Below are positions 34,312 through 43,555 of a DNA stretch of 58,213 nucleotides, piece after piece. Source of the DNA: Liquorilactobacillus satsumensis DSM 16230 = JCM 12392 (GTDB lineage: Bacteria > Bacillota > Bacilli > Lactobacillales > Lactobacillaceae). Position 1 is the first letter of the stretch. Each line of letters opens with the position of its first letter. The translations under genes and the position numbers were made by a program. The stretch lies in NCBI RefSeq assembly GCF_001435195.1, contig NZ_AZFQ01000034.1, forward strand, positions 146,860-205,072, read 5' to 3'. The notes below the pieces were generated by a model. The model was given only the letters and a program-made list of their open reading frames with translations, had not been told where the DNA came from and did not search any database.

Positions 34312-35379
34312 CTAAATTTTGTTCTTTTCCTTTTCGTCTAACTGATATACAAGTGCAATGATTTCCGCAACTGATTCATAAAGCTCTGGTGGTACAAATT
34401 CACCTGGTTCTACTTGGGCGTAGATTGCATGGGCAACAGGCCGATTTTCGATCAGCGGCACATGTTCCTTGCGTGCTTCAGCCTTCATTCTTTGTGCCAA
34501 GTCGTCTTTTCCTTTTGCCAAAAGAACAGGAATTCCTTCTTTTTGAGGATCATACTTGATCGCTAAAGCAAAATGAGTCGGATTGGTGATCAAGACTGTT
34601 GCATCTTTAACCTTAGCAATTGCATTTCGAACCATTGCCTGATAACGGGCTTTACGCTGTGATTTAACCTTAGGATCCCCTTCTTGTTGTTTGAATTCTT
34701 CCTTAATTTCCTCTTTGGACATTCGCAGATTTTTACGAAAGCTATAGCGCTGATAAAAATAATCTATCAATGCTAAGACAAGTAACAGCAGGGCTACTTT
34801 AAAAGTCAAGGCTTGGGCGAAATTCAAAACAAAAAGTAAGACCTTGGGTGTTCCAACGCTACTGAGATTCAACATAATTGGAATATTATCCATAAATTCG
34901 CGATAGCAAAAGTAAACAATGATTCCAAACTTAGCTAAGGTCTTCCCCATGTTAAAAACCGAGCGCAAGCCCAGCATTTGTTTGAAACCATTCACAGGAT
35001 TTAACCTTTTAAAATCAGGTTTTAATGGTTTGGTCGAAAACAAGAATCCTGTCTGCGCAAAATTCGCAAGAAAGGCCACCAGCACGCTCAAGATCATGAA
35101 GGGCGCCGCCAGGAAAAAAATCATCAGGACTGCTTGAACAGCAATCTTAGGCAGATCCCGATACTGGACCTTAAAAGCTGCGACTTGTTCCAAAAATTGT
35201 GTCAGGTAAGGCAAGTAATGTTCAATCACAAATTCCCATGAGGGCAACAGAACCAGCGAAAAAACAAACAGAGCTGCAGCCGCACTTACTTCTTGGCTTT
35301 TAGGAACCTCGCCACGTTTGCGGGCATCCCGTAGCCGCTTAGGTGTGGGACGTTCAGTTTTGCCATCTTTACCTGCCAT
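34312..35379 (-). CDS. flhB: Flagellar export switch protein FlhB
   Basis: 355 residues. It has an N-terminal cytoplasmic stretch EKPTPKRLRDARKRGEVPKS-like (here ERPTPKRLRDARKRGEVPKS), four membrane helices, then the autocleavage site NPTH within VLITNPTHFALAIKY and a C-terminal cytoplasmic domain. Cleavage between Asn and Pro switches export from hook to filament substrates. It starts 16 bp after fliR. Confidence 0.96.
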   Translation of the reverse strand: MAGKDGKTERPTPKRLRDARKRGEVPKSQEVSAAAALFVFSLVLLPSWEFVIEHYLPYLTQFLEQVAAFKVQYRDLPKIAVQAVLMIFFLAAPFMILSVLVAFLANFAQTGFLFSTKPLKPDFKRLNPVNGFKQMLGLRSVFNMGKTLAKFGIIVYFCYREFMDNIPIMLNLSSVGTPKVLLFVLNFAQALTFKVALLLLVLALIDYFYQRYSFRKNLRMSKEEIKEEFKQQEGDPKVKSQRKARYQAMVRNAIAKVKDATVLITNPTHFALAIKYDPQKEGIPVLLAKGKDDLAQRMKAEARKEHVPLIENRPVAHAIYAQVEPGEFVPPELYESVAEIIALVYQLDEKEKNKI

Positions 35380-35395
35380 CTTTTTTCAACCCCAT

Positions 35396-36148
35396 TTATC
35401 TAGATGCCTTTACAAAGTCCAAAATATTCGCAATTCCGCCTGCAATATTATTTGCCAAAAAATCAAGCAAATTAGGCAGTACCAGCAAAAAAAGCAAGAT
35501 TGCAACTGCCGTTTTGATGGAGAGACTTAGCATTAAAATATTAATTTGCGGAATTGAACGTGAAATCACACCCAGCACAATATCAATTATCAAAACTGCA
35601 ATCACCAATGGTGCAGCTAAACTCAACGCCATCACCACCGTTTTTTCGAATAACTCTACGACTCCTTCGACGGTTGTCCCTTTAAGAACCGCAGTCCCAA
35701 GTGGTACGATTTTGAACGACTCCATCAATCCCAAGATCAATTGATGATGCAAGTTCAACATGAAAAAAACAGCAAGTGTTAGCCAGTAGTACAGCTTGCC
35801 AAATTGCGAAGCAGCGACCTCCATCGTTGTGTCATAGGCTTGCGCCATTGAAAATCCGACTTGAAAGTCGATCATCTCACCTGCCATCATGACTCCACTG
35901 AAAACCAGTTGGCTGAGATAACCCATTGCCAATCCAAAAAGAATCTCTTTAAGTGCAATCACTCCAAAAAGCAGCAGCGAGCTAATCTCTTTAAAATCAC
36001 CAACTGCCGGATACGCTGCAATTACCAGACTGCCACCCACCACTATCTTGGCTAAATTAGGAAAACCACGCTGCGAAAAAACTGGGCTAATTGCAAGAAA
36101 AGATGCTATGCGGCAAAGCAACAAGGCACCCAATTCAACTGCAACCAT
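35396..36148 (-). CDS. fliR: Flagellar export gate protein FliR
   Basis: 250 residues with about six hydrophobic helices. The family pattern SPVFSQRGFPNLAKI near the N-terminus and the FSGVMMAGEMIDFQVGFSMA stretch (about 80-100) are clear. With FliP and FliQ it builds the helical core of the export channel. It lies in the standard fliP-fliQ-fliR-flhB-flhA order. Confidence 0.94.
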   Translation of the reverse strand: MVAVELGALLLCRIASFLAISPVFSQRGFPNLAKIVVGGSLVIAAYPAVGDFKEISSLLLFGVIALKEILFGLAMGYLSQLVFSGVMMAGEMIDFQVGFSMAQAYDTTMEVAASQFGKLYYWLTLAVFFMLNLHHQLILGLMESFKIVPLGTAVLKGTTVEGVVELFEKTVVMALSLAAPLVIAVLIIDIVLGVISRSIPQINILMLSLSIKTAVAILLFLLVLPNLLDFLANNIAGGIANILDFVKASR

Positions 36149-36159
36149 CTTCTAACACC

Positions 36160-36423
36160 TCACATTTTCGCAATCATTTTAAAAATTGACTTAGTAAATT
36201 CCAGCAAGATGGTCAGCATAAAATTTCCTGCCAGCACCAACGTAATAAAGATTGCAATTAACTTAGGCACAAAGCTGAGGGTCTGTTCCTGAATCTGGGT
36301 GGTTGCCTGAAAAATACTAATAATCAATCCCACTACCATTGCAACTCCCACGGCAGGGCCGGCAATGATCATGATCCGAATGAAGGCATCCCGAATAACC
36401 TGCAAAACAACTTCAACTGACAT
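36160..36423 (-). CDS. fliQ: Flagellar export gate protein FliQ
   Basis: 87 residues, two hydrophobic helices with VGLIISIFQATTQIQEQTLSF, the FliQ/SctS signature including the Q-x-T-Q-I-Q-E-Q-T core. Four copies assemble around the FliP-FliR core. It is 11 bp from fliR and 22 bp from fliP. Confidence 0.95.
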   Translation of the reverse strand: MSVEVVLQVIRDAFIRIMIIAGPAVGVAMVVGLIISIFQATTQIQEQTLSFVPKLIAIFITLVLAGNFMLTILLEFTKSIFKMIAKM

Positions 36424-36445
36424 GCCTTTTCCCTCAACTTTCTTG

Positions 36446-37219
36446 TTAGTAAAAACTTTTGATTAGTGACTCAACCAACAGATACCAGCCGTCTACCATT
36501 ACAAACAATAAAATCTTAAACGGTAAAGAAATCATCACCGGCGATAACATAACCATCCCCATTGACATCAAGATACTGGAAACTACCATGTCAATAATCA
36601 GGAACGGGATGAACAATAAGAACCCGATACTGAAGGCCGTCCGCAATTCACTGATGATAAAGGCAGGCGTGATGACCGTCAACGGAATTTTCTTGTAGGA
36701 CTTGTAATTGTGCTTATCTTTTGAAACATCTAAGAAAAGCTGAATGTCTTTTTTACGTGTTTGCTGATACATAAACTGCTTAAGCCGGTCTTCCGAACGT
36801 GTAAATGCCTGTTGTTGGCTAATTTCTTGCTTGTTGTATGGCTGAATTGCATCTTGATATATATCTGTATAAACAGGACGCATTGTAAAGAAAGTTAAGA
36901 AAAGCGCCAATCCTAATAAGACTTGATTGGGTGGATTCTGTTGGGTTCCCAAGGCACTTCGAACAAATGAAAGGACCATGATAATGCGCGTAAAAGAAGT
37001 CGTCATTACCAACAAAATCGGTGCAACTGACAGCACAGTCAACAACAAAAAAGTATTGATTGTACTATCCGAACCCGAACCGTTGCTCAATAAATTATTG
37101 ACCGTTGACGTGACATCGTTGGTAGTAACCGCAAAGGCTGCCCCGGGCAAAAAGAACATTTTCCAAAACACAAGATTAATCCCGGCAAATACCAGCGCAA
37201 TTCTTTTCTTCATGCTCAT
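36446..37219 (-). CDS. fliP: Flagellar export gate protein FliP
   Basis: 257 residues. An N-terminal signal-type helix (IALVFAGINLVFWKMFFLPGAAFA) is followed by three to four membrane helices and the FliP signatures FTRIIMVLSFVRSALGTQQ and FLIIDMVVSSILMSMGMVML. Five copies form the export pore. The start overlaps the fliO stop by ATGA. Confidence 0.95.
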   Translation of the reverse strand: MSMKKRIALVFAGINLVFWKMFFLPGAAFAVTTNDVTSTVNNLLSNGSGSDSTINTFLLLTVLSVAPILLVMTTSFTRIIMVLSFVRSALGTQQNPPNQVLLGLALFLTFFTMRPVYTDIYQDAIQPYNKQEISQQQAFTRSEDRLKQFMYQQTRKKDIQLFLDVSKDKHNYKSYKKIPLTVITPAFIISELRTAFSIGFLLFIPFLIIDMVVSSILMSMGMVMLSPVMISLPFKILLFVMVDGWYLLVESLIKSFY

Positions 37220-37572
37220 TTCCTCTTCCTGTCCGCCTGCAATTTAGTCACCATTTCTTTTAGAACCACTGCAAAATCCGTTTTTTTAGTTGGAGACACG
37301 GCGATTGAGCGTAAGAAACGGGCTGACTCCTCTGCTGTTAGCTCTTTGATAATCTGATTCTGCTGCTCAGAAAAGCTCATCACATAATACTTATCAATAA
37401 TCTGTACAATTCCAAGTGCAGAAGTTTTGCTAACTGAGATTTTTTGTAAAATCCGAAAAGTGGCATTCCGTTGATTAGAGTAGCGATTGAGCAATTTAAG
37501 TGTGATATTGATCAGATAAATGATTACGACCAAAAAAATGATCGTTTTAAAAACTGAAAAATAAATATCCAT
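37216..37572 (-). CDS. fliO: FliO/FliZ-type export apparatus protein
   Basis: 118 residues with one N-terminal membrane helix (about 8-28) and a small cytoplasmic domain containing QKISVSKTSALGIVQI and YYVMSFSEQQN, the pattern of Bacillus FliZ/FliO. It helps assemble the FliP ring. Position between fliL and fliP supports the call. The lack of flanking fliM/fliY here differs from Bacillus order. Confidence 0.85.
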   Translation of the reverse strand: MDIYFSVFKTIIFLVVIIYLINITLKLLNRYSNQRNATFRILQKISVSKTSALGIVQIIDKYYVMSFSEQQNQIIKELTAEESARFLRSIAVSPTKKTDFAVVLKEMVTKLQADRKRK

Positions 37573-37589
37573 TCTTTGATCCTCTTTGC

Positions 37590-38078
37590 TTACTGAACGA
37601 CAAGGTCTGTGATATATACCTGCTGTACAATTTTTTCACCATAAGCACGGTTAATGGTATCCTTCAACTCATTTTTAAGTCGCGGAATACTATCTGCCGC
37701 CCCCAGAATGTCGCTGGCCTTCTTTTGACGCAAGACGTTAATCACACTGTCACGTACAAGTGCAACATTTTTATTCACAGCAGTACTATCATCCTCATTT
37801 GCCACCAATAAAGAGATCGTTAATTGCGCATATTGTTGTTCATTTGAATTGCTGCTTGCAAGATTTATCAGAAATTTTTTAACGCCTACAATCTTTTGTT
37901 TCTCGGAAACCGTTGCAGCACTTTTAGTTGCTGCTTCAGAAGTGTTGTTGTTAAAGAACTTGGCTGCAACATAGGCACCCCCGACACTCCCGCCAATTGC
38001 AAAAATCAATATAATCGGGAGCACCACCAACCAATTGACTCCCCTTTTTTTCATCTCTTCATCTTTTTCTTTTGCCAT
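37590..38078 (-). CDS. fliL: Flagellar basal body-associated protein FliL
   Basis: 162 residues: a charged N-terminus, one membrane helix at about 14-36 (WLVVLPIILIFAIGGSVGGAY), then an extracellular SPFH-like domain with KKFLINLASSNSNEQQYAQL and a C-terminal KIVQQVYITDLVVQ. FliL surrounds stator units and supports motor function. It is 12 bp after flbD. Confidence 0.92.
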   Translation of the reverse strand: MAKEKDEEMKKRGVNWLVVLPIILIFAIGGSVGGAYVAAKFFNNNTSEAATKSAATVSEKQKIVGVKKFLINLASSNSNEQQYAQLTISLLVANEDDSTAVNKNVALVRDSVINVLRQKKASDILGAADSIPRLKNELKDTINRAYGEKIVQQVYITDLVVQ

Positions 38079-38090
38079 AATTATCCAACT

Positions 38091-38312
38091 CTATTCCTTT
38101 TCTGCTTGTTCACAGTCCAACCCCCAATTATGCTGATAGATCTTCCTGCGGTATGCGATGATCAATTCAACGACTGCACTTGCGGTTTCCCTGACAATCA
38201 ATGTTTTTCCATCTGTCAGTGTAATTACAGTATCCGGAGTTGCTTCAATCCGATAGATCAGATCCGGATTTAAAAAGAAACTTCTGCCATCCAGTGCAAG
38301 TAGCTTAATCAT
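38091..38312 (-). CDS. flbD: FlbD-family protein (SwrD-like)
   Basis: 73 residues from the ATG at 38312, which has GGGGAG upstream; the open frame to 38351 has no site. The conserved pattern IKLLALDGRSFFLNPDLI, IEATPDTVITLTDGK and LIVRET defines the family. In Bacillus the homologue SwrD increases motor torque. The same place between flgE and fliL is kept. The C-terminal 20 residues are a family-typical variable tail. Confidence 0.9.
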   Translation of the reverse strand: MIKLLALDGRSFFLNPDLIYRIEATPDTVITLTDGKTLIVRETASAVVELIIAYRRKIYQHNWGLDCEQAEKE

Positions 38313-38363
38313 GTAAACATCTCCCCGGTTACTATCAAAATCAAACCCCAACTGTCAAATCTT

Positions 38364-39251
38364 TTAAGAGCGTTTCAGGTTGACCAGTTCCTGCAACATC
38401 TCATCTGAAGTCGTAATCGTACGTGCATTCGCTTGATAAGCACGATTTGCGATAATCATTTCTGTAAATTCATTTGAAAGATCTACATTTGACATCTCTA
38501 ATTCCCCAGATTGCAACGCACCGGTCCCAGCATCACCAGGTGCGGAAATAATGGCTGCACCTGAGTTGCCTGAAACTTCATAGTTGTTGCCCCCCACTTT
38601 TTGAAGGCCTTCTGGGTTATTGAAAGTTGCTAGCGAAACTTGACCCATTACAAAATTTTGACTGCCATACTTTGCAGTAATCAGCCCATTTTTATCAACT
38701 GACATTGAATCATACTTCAAAGTATTCCCACCAACCGTAATTTGACTTGGAATGTTAATTTCTTTCAAGCTTCCCTGTGCTGAAAGAACTGAATTCGTAT
38801 CCAGACCGTCAGTATATTCTGTCGGGGTTGTAGCCGCCCTACCCATCACAGGCATTCCTGCACTATTTGTTAATGTTCCGTTACTATCGCGCAAAAACGC
38901 ACCGTCGCGTGTATAATAGTCGCCGCCGTTGCTATTTTGAACAATGAAGTAGCCGCCACCATTGATATAAAAGTCAAGTGCACGTCCGGTTGATTGAGGT
39001 GCACCCGCCGTTGTCAGCGTATCAACTGCACCAGTCTGGACTCCGAGACCGATCTGCTTAGCATTCACACCACCGCTCCCATTTCCGGGAGCAGAAGCTG
39101 ATCCTGTGGTTTGACTGATCAGATCTTCAAAAACAACACGTCCGGATTTGAAGCCCATCGTATTAACATTTGCAATATTATTTGAAACAACATCCATTTT
39201 GGTTTGCAGGTTTTTCATTCCACTAACGCCTGAATATAGTGATCTTAACAT
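38364..39251 (-). CDS. flgE: Flagellar hook protein FlgE
   Basis: 295 residues from the ATG at 39251 behind GGGAGGA. The N-terminal MLRSLYSGVSGMKNLQTKM and DVVSNNIANVNTMGFKSGR are classic hook motifs. The C-terminus holds ELEMSNVDLSNEFTEMIIANRAY. The length is close to Bacillus FlgE and shorter than enteric FlgE, which has an extra outer domain. It lies downstream of flgD, which scaffolds hook growth. Confidence 0.94.
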   Translation of the reverse strand: MLRSLYSGVSGMKNLQTKMDVVSNNIANVNTMGFKSGRVVFEDLISQTTGSASAPGNGSGGVNAKQIGLGVQTGAVDTLTTAGAPQSTGRALDFYINGGGYFIVQNSNGGDYYTRDGAFLRDSNGTLTNSAGMPVMGRAATTPTEYTDGLDTNSVLSAQGSLKEINIPSQITVGGNTLKYDSMSVDKNGLITAKYGSQNFVMGQVSLATFNNPEGLQKVGGNNYEVSGNSGAAIISAPGDAGTGALQSGELEMSNVDLSNEFTEMIIANRAYQANARTITTSDEMLQELVNLKRS

Positions 39252-39325
39252 TGTGATTTCCTCCCTATTGTGTGGCTCTTCTTCAGTCATTCGAAAGAGC
39301 CGCGGCTTCCATTAAGGTCCAGCCG

Positions 39326-39682
39326 CTATTTAATGAACTTTGTACTATCAATATTAGTAACTGTGTTGATCTCTTTGACATCCATTGCAGTAATAATCGT
39401 ACGCTTGTGTACGTTCGCAATTAATCCCATATTCTTGTATAGCAGCAAAGATTCTCGACTGCCCTTTTCGTTGAGTTCGTTCATCGCCTTAGAAATCTGA
39501 GCAAAATCGCTGTCTTGCAGTTCTAAATGACGATCACCTAGCCTTTTTTGAGCATGTTGTGAGAGCTTCACCTGGTCCTTCTTAGCTGCCAAAATTTGCG
39601 AAAATTCTTGCTGTTGGAGACTTGTTGTCTTTGAAGGCGTCTGCACAGCAGGAGTCATAACTCCAGTAACTCGAGTTAACAT
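39326..39682 (-). CDS. Flagellar operon protein of the TIGR02530 type, function unknown
   Basis: 118 residues. A polar N-terminal third is followed by KLSQHAQKRLGDRHLELQ, a Leu/Glu-rich helix, and a conserved end ANVHKRTIITAMD. This matches the small flagellar operon protein family placed between flgD and flgE in many Firmicutes. No enzymatic motif is visible. The position, 5 bp after flgD, suggests a hook-assembly or regulatory role, but I cannot assign one. Confidence 0.75.
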   Translation of the reverse strand: MLTRVTGVMTPAVQTPSKTTSLQQQEFSQILAAKKDQVKLSQHAQKRLGDRHLELQDSDFAQISKAMNELNEKGSRESLLLYKNMGLIANVHKRTIITAMDVKEINTVTNIDSTKFIK

Positions 39683-39687
39683 TTAAT

Positions 39688-40110
39688 TTATCCCACTTCC
39701 GCTAAGGCGCTCATTTTATATTCACTGCCGTTAACTACCAATGTTGCAAAACCATTGGCAAATCTCACCTTGTCAACTTTTCCCGTTACCGACTGACCGT
39801 TATTATTTAACGTCACTTGTTTACCAAGCAGCGAATAGGCTTGTTGTTGTTGTAGTGCCATCACTGAAGTTGTCAATTCCTTGCCCATATTATTCAACTG
39901 ATCAAGGGTCGTAAACTGCGCTAGTTGTGAGACATAATCTGTGCTGCTACTGCCGCCACTGGATGAATCGCTGCTCATCGAAGGATTTTGCATTGACGCT
40001 GAAAGAATCTTCAAAAAATCATCCATTGAAACTGATGAGGAATTTTTCGTCGTATCATACGCAGTTGACGTTGCAATTCCTGGAAAAGCATCTGAAATTC
40101 CGTAATCCAT
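39688..40110 (-). CDS. flgD: Flagellar hook cap scaffold FlgD
   Basis: 140 residues, a short FlgD. The conserved N-terminal signature is DFLKILSASMQNPSM and DYVSQLAQFTTLDQLNNM. It is interrupted by a Ser/Gly-rich stretch (about 46-57). A C-terminal part AYSLLGKQVTLNNNGQSVTG follows, without the extra Ig-like domain of enteric proteins. It caps the growing hook and is not in the final structure. Confidence 0.92.
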   Translation of the reverse strand: MDYGISDAFPGIATSTAYDTTKNSSSVSMDDFLKILSASMQNPSMSSDSSSGGSSSTDYVSQLAQFTTLDQLNNMGKELTTSVMALQQQQAYSLLGKQVTLNNNGQSVTGKVDKVRFANGFATLVVNGSEYKMSALAEVG

Positions 40111-40125
40111 TTGTTTCCTCCTTAA

Positions 40126-41733
40126 TTAAGCCAAAATGCTGATAATATTTTTGGGCTGTTCCTTTGTATCAGGCTGTGCTGCTACCTCCCCAACCTGCTG
40201 TGAAGTTGAATGATAAGATGCAAGCGAGCGTTGCCGCATAAACTTTCGCTGTTGGTTTTGCGTAAAAGATCCCTGACCCATGAGCGTTGAATCCGTCGGC
40301 TCAGTCCCAGTGGTCAATGGCGCTTGAGTATTGCCGGTTCCCGCTAAATCCTGCGTCTTCAAAATCTGTTCAAATTTGGGTGTCAGTCCAGCCAACATTT
40401 GTTTGGCGTGGACTGTCTCTACTTTGAACTCTAATTGAACCTGCTGCGGTGAGACTTTAAACGCAATTTTAACTTTGCCAAGGTTCTCCGGTTGCAACTG
40501 CAAAATGACCTGCTGAGTTCCACTTTGAGCTGCAGTTTTCAATGCCGTCGTTAGTGAAACTGCCTTGGAACCCATTGCTGGTAATTCAGCTGGACCTGCA
40601 GACATATTAACTGTCGTTGATTGCCCCCCTTGAACTTGCTGCACTTCAAGGTTTCCTTGGGATGGTTGGGCAATTGCAGCAACTACTGTAATGCTGCTTT
40701 CGATTAAAGACTGCTGTTGCCCTAAATTTTGCGCAAAATCAACTCTGGCTGGGTTTATTTTCCCAGATTCAGTTTTGTCAGCAGTTCGTGGTGCATTTTG
40801 TGGGGCCGACACTTCACTTTGGACTTGTTGCAAAACGGCTTGTGGAACATTTTGTACCTTAGAACTGTCTTTTTCAGCCTGAATCGCTGTCGGTGGGATC
40901 GCTTCAGCCTGTTTGGAAATCTGCGTAGCAGCGGCTATCGCAACTTGTTCGACAGGCTTTTGCGGGTTGCTTTTTGGTGGAGTTTCTTTTTCTGGTTCAC
41001 TCGAAACCGGCAGCTTCATTTCTTGGAGCGTGACTTGTTTGGGGACCGCCAGAACCTTTTTTGAAAGCTCGTCTTCAGCAGCTTTTTCCTGCTTTTTATC
41101 ACCTTCCTGCTCTTTACTGACTTCCAGCTTTTTACCAACTACCGTCTTTGGGGCTGGCGTCATTACAGAAGTTGGCGCAGTTTGAACTGCCGCAACAGCT
41201 TGCACGGCAGTCTGCTCCCCGTTAGAATCGTCAAGACTATTCTCAGTTAACGCCGGAATTGTTTGCTCCGGATTAATTTCCTTTGCGTTTTGCGAATTCT
41301 CCAGTTTAGTAACAGTGGAAGCAGCGTCTGTTTGTTGAGTTGCAAGAATTTTCTGGCCCGCTTGCTTTGGCTGCGGGTCAGAAAGAACAGGTGTGTTGTG
41401 TAACTGCTTGGGTGTTTCATCAGCACTGAGCAAAGCTTGCTTTGTCACCTTTCTGGGTGCAGCTTTAGTTTTTTTCGAGTCAACCGCTGTCCTTTCATCC
41501 AACTGACCAGTGTTTTCCTGTTCCTCCTTTGAGCCATCAGTAACCGCTGTTGAGTCACTGTCCGCGGATGCTTGAACTTGTTCTGCGGTATCCTCGTTTT
41601 TTAAAGCAGTCCCTTTGTCTTTTAATGATTGTGCAAAAGAGCGTTTGTTGGCGGCCAATTTCTGGGTAGATGTTGTAACTGACTCCCGGATAGAAGACGT
41701 CGAATCCCCACTTGCGTCAGTGATTCTTTCCAT
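40126..41733 (-). CDS. fliK: Flagellar hook-length control protein FliK
   Basis: 535 residues. The first 390 are low-complexity, rich in Gln, Lys, Thr, Ala and Pro, as expected for the secreted ruler part. The Flg_hook domain is at about 395-480, with VILQLQPENLGKVKIAFKV and AKQMLAGLTPKFEQIL. The tail is Gln/Ser-rich. It measures hook length and triggers the FlhB switch. It lies between fliJ and flgD as in Bacillus. Confidence 0.9.
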   Translation of the reverse strand: MERITDASGDSTSSIRESVTTSTQKLAANKRSFAQSLKDKGTALKNEDTAEQVQASADSDSTAVTDGSKEEQENTGQLDERTAVDSKKTKAAPRKVTKQALLSADETPKQLHNTPVLSDPQPKQAGQKILATQQTDAASTVTKLENSQNAKEINPEQTIPALTENSLDDSNGEQTAVQAVAAVQTAPTSVMTPAPKTVVGKKLEVSKEQEGDKKQEKAAEDELSKKVLAVPKQVTLQEMKLPVSSEPEKETPPKSNPQKPVEQVAIAAATQISKQAEAIPPTAIQAEKDSSKVQNVPQAVLQQVQSEVSAPQNAPRTADKTESGKINPARVDFAQNLGQQQSLIESSITVVAAIAQPSQGNLEVQQVQGGQSTTVNMSAGPAELPAMGSKAVSLTTALKTAAQSGTQQVILQLQPENLGKVKIAFKVSPQQVQLEFKVETVHAKQMLAGLTPKFEQILKTQDLAGTGNTQAPLTTGTEPTDSTLMGQGSFTQNQQRKFMRQRSLASYHSTSQQVGEVAAQPDTKEQPKNIISILA

Positions 41734-41760
41734 TTTCTTTCACCCCCTTTCAGATAACCC

Positions 41761-42183
41761 TTAGATAGCTTTCCTGTTTCGATTCGCCATCTCATCAAGC
41801 TGAGCTTGTTCTTGTCGTTTAACAAGCAAGCGATATTCCCCTGCTTGTTTTTCTTCCAGCTTTTCTAAAACTTTACGTTCTTGCTGCGCTTTGATCAGCT
41901 CTTTTAACTTAATTTCGCTGGCACTTTTAAGTTCCAATTCTGCATTTTTAAGTAGCGTTACTTCCTGATCAATTCCCAACAAGTACCTTCTTTGAACCTG
42001 CATTCTGCCAACTGTGTGCTCAGTGACCTCCATTAGATCCTTTTTTTCATCCAATAAGCGTCGAATCCCCACTTCTTTGCCTTGAACTTCCGCACGTAAA
42101 CGCAAGTATTGCTGCTTTAGCTCCTGCTCACTTTGCTTGCGATATTCTAAGATATTCGCTAATGCAAATTTGAACCTTTTCAT
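41761..42183 (-). CDS. fliJ: Flagellar export protein FliJ
   Basis: 140 residues forming a long antiparallel coiled coil. The start FKFALANILEYRKQSEQELK is typical of FliJ. Charged heptads fill the rest. It acts as the stalk of the FliI ATPase and interacts with FlhA. It lies 23 bp after fliI. Confidence 0.88.
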   Translation of the reverse strand: MKRFKFALANILEYRKQSEQELKQQYLRLRAEVQGKEVGIRRLLDEKKDLMEVTEHTVGRMQVQRRYLLGIDQEVTLLKNAELELKSASEIKLKELIKAQQERKVLEKLEEKQAGEYRLLVKRQEQAQLDEMANRNRKAI

Positions 42184-42206
42184 TTGTCAACCCCCCCATT
42201 GGTCTC

Positions 42207-43553
42207 CTAAGTCCGCTGCACATTTACTGCTGCATTTTCACTGAAAAGCTGGTGCAACTGCTCACGCGTCTGTGCAAAATCAGAATACTCATCAACCCTT
42301 TGTTGCAAAAAATCAGTGATTGGATGGTGCAAGGAAACAGCGTAGTCAATCACTGCGTTAGTTCCTGCCTTGTAAGCACCAATCTCAATTAAATCTTTGG
42401 CATCGTTGTAAACTGACATACTCTCCCGCAGTTCACTTGCATCGTGTGCATGCTGTTCGCTAACTAGAGATTTCATCAAACGGCTTAAGCTATCGGCAAT
42501 TGAAATTGCAGGGTAGTGATTATGCGCCGCAATCTTACGTGAAAGTACAATATGACCATCAAGAATCCCTCTCACTGCATCGGCAATTGGTTCGTTCATA
42601 TCATCACCCTCAACTAAAACCGTATAAAAAGCTGTAATCGAGCCTTTAGCCGACATCCCACTCCGCTCAAGCAATTTCGGCAATTCAGCAAAGACTGAAG
42701 GGGTGTATCCTTTGGTGGTCGGCGGTTCTCCGGTTGAAAGTCCAATTTCGCGCTGTGCCATTGCAAAACGTGTGACTGAATCCATCATTAAGACAACTTT
42801 TTTACCCTGATCACGGTAGTACTCCGCAATTGCGGTTGCCACATGGGCTCCTTTTAAACGCACAAGTGGCGGCATGTCTGAAGTTGCACAGACCACGACT
42901 GCTTTCTTGTAACCTTCCTCACCCAAGTCCTTTTCGATGAATTCTCGAACTTCACGCCCACGTTCACCAATCAAACCAATCACAATCACGTCTGCTTGAC
43001 AGAACTTCGCAATCATCCCAAGCAGCGTACTCTTGCCCACACCACTTCCAGCAAAAACCCCAATTCGCTGCCCTTCACCAACTGTTAGCAACCCATCTAA
43101 CGCACGAATTCCAGTACTCATAACATGTTCAATCTTTTTGCGCTGAAACGGATCTGGTGAATCTTGCATGACGGGATAAGCAGACAGCTCTTTAGTCGCC
43201 ACCATTCCATCAAGCGGCCGTCCTAAGCCATCCAGTGTGTGCCCCAAAAGCTGATCACCCACGCTAACAGTCAGGGCATGTCCCGTGGCTTTAACCAGTG
43301 AACCTGGCCCGATCCCTTTCATCTCATCGAGCGGCATTAATAAGACAGTCTGTTTGACAAAACCCACTACCTCAGCTAGTGCAGTCCGTGCTCCCTTTTT
43401 AATTTGAACCTCACAGATTTCCCCGATGAAAACATCAAGACCCTCCACCTGGATAGTTAAGCCAACAATTTCACTGACCTTGCCATATGAAGTAAAAAAA
43501 GAATGTTTTCTGACCTTTTCAAGGTGCTGCTCCCATGGAATGGTAAAATTCAT
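42207..43553 (-). CDS. fliI: Flagellum-specific ATPase FliI
   Basis: 448 residues, homologous to F1-beta. An N-terminal beta-barrel is at about 20-90. Walker A is GVFAGSGVGKSTL (about 162-174). The GLIGERGREVREFIEKDLG segment and Walker B KVVLMMDSVTRFA follow, with signature PSVFAELPKLLERSG. It energises unfolding and chaperone release at the export gate. It is 2 bp after fliH. Confidence 0.97.
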   Translation of the reverse strand: MNFTIPWEQHLEKVRKHSFFTSYGKVSEIVGLTIQVEGLDVFIGEICEVQIKKGARTALAEVVGFVKQTVLLMPLDEMKGIGPGSLVKATGHALTVSVGDQLLGHTLDGLGRPLDGMVATKELSAYPVMQDSPDPFQRKKIEHVMSTGIRALDGLLTVGEGQRIGVFAGSGVGKSTLLGMIAKFCQADVIVIGLIGERGREVREFIEKDLGEEGYKKAVVVCATSDMPPLVRLKGAHVATAIAEYYRDQGKKVVLMMDSVTRFAMAQREIGLSTGEPPTTKGYTPSVFAELPKLLERSGMSAKGSITAFYTVLVEGDDMNEPIADAVRGILDGHIVLSRKIAAHNHYPAISIADSLSRLMKSLVSEQHAHDASELRESMSVYNDAKDLIEIGAYKAGTNAVIDYAVSLHHPITDFLQQRVDEYSDFAQTREQLHQLFSENAAVNVQRT

Positions 43554-43555
43554 AG

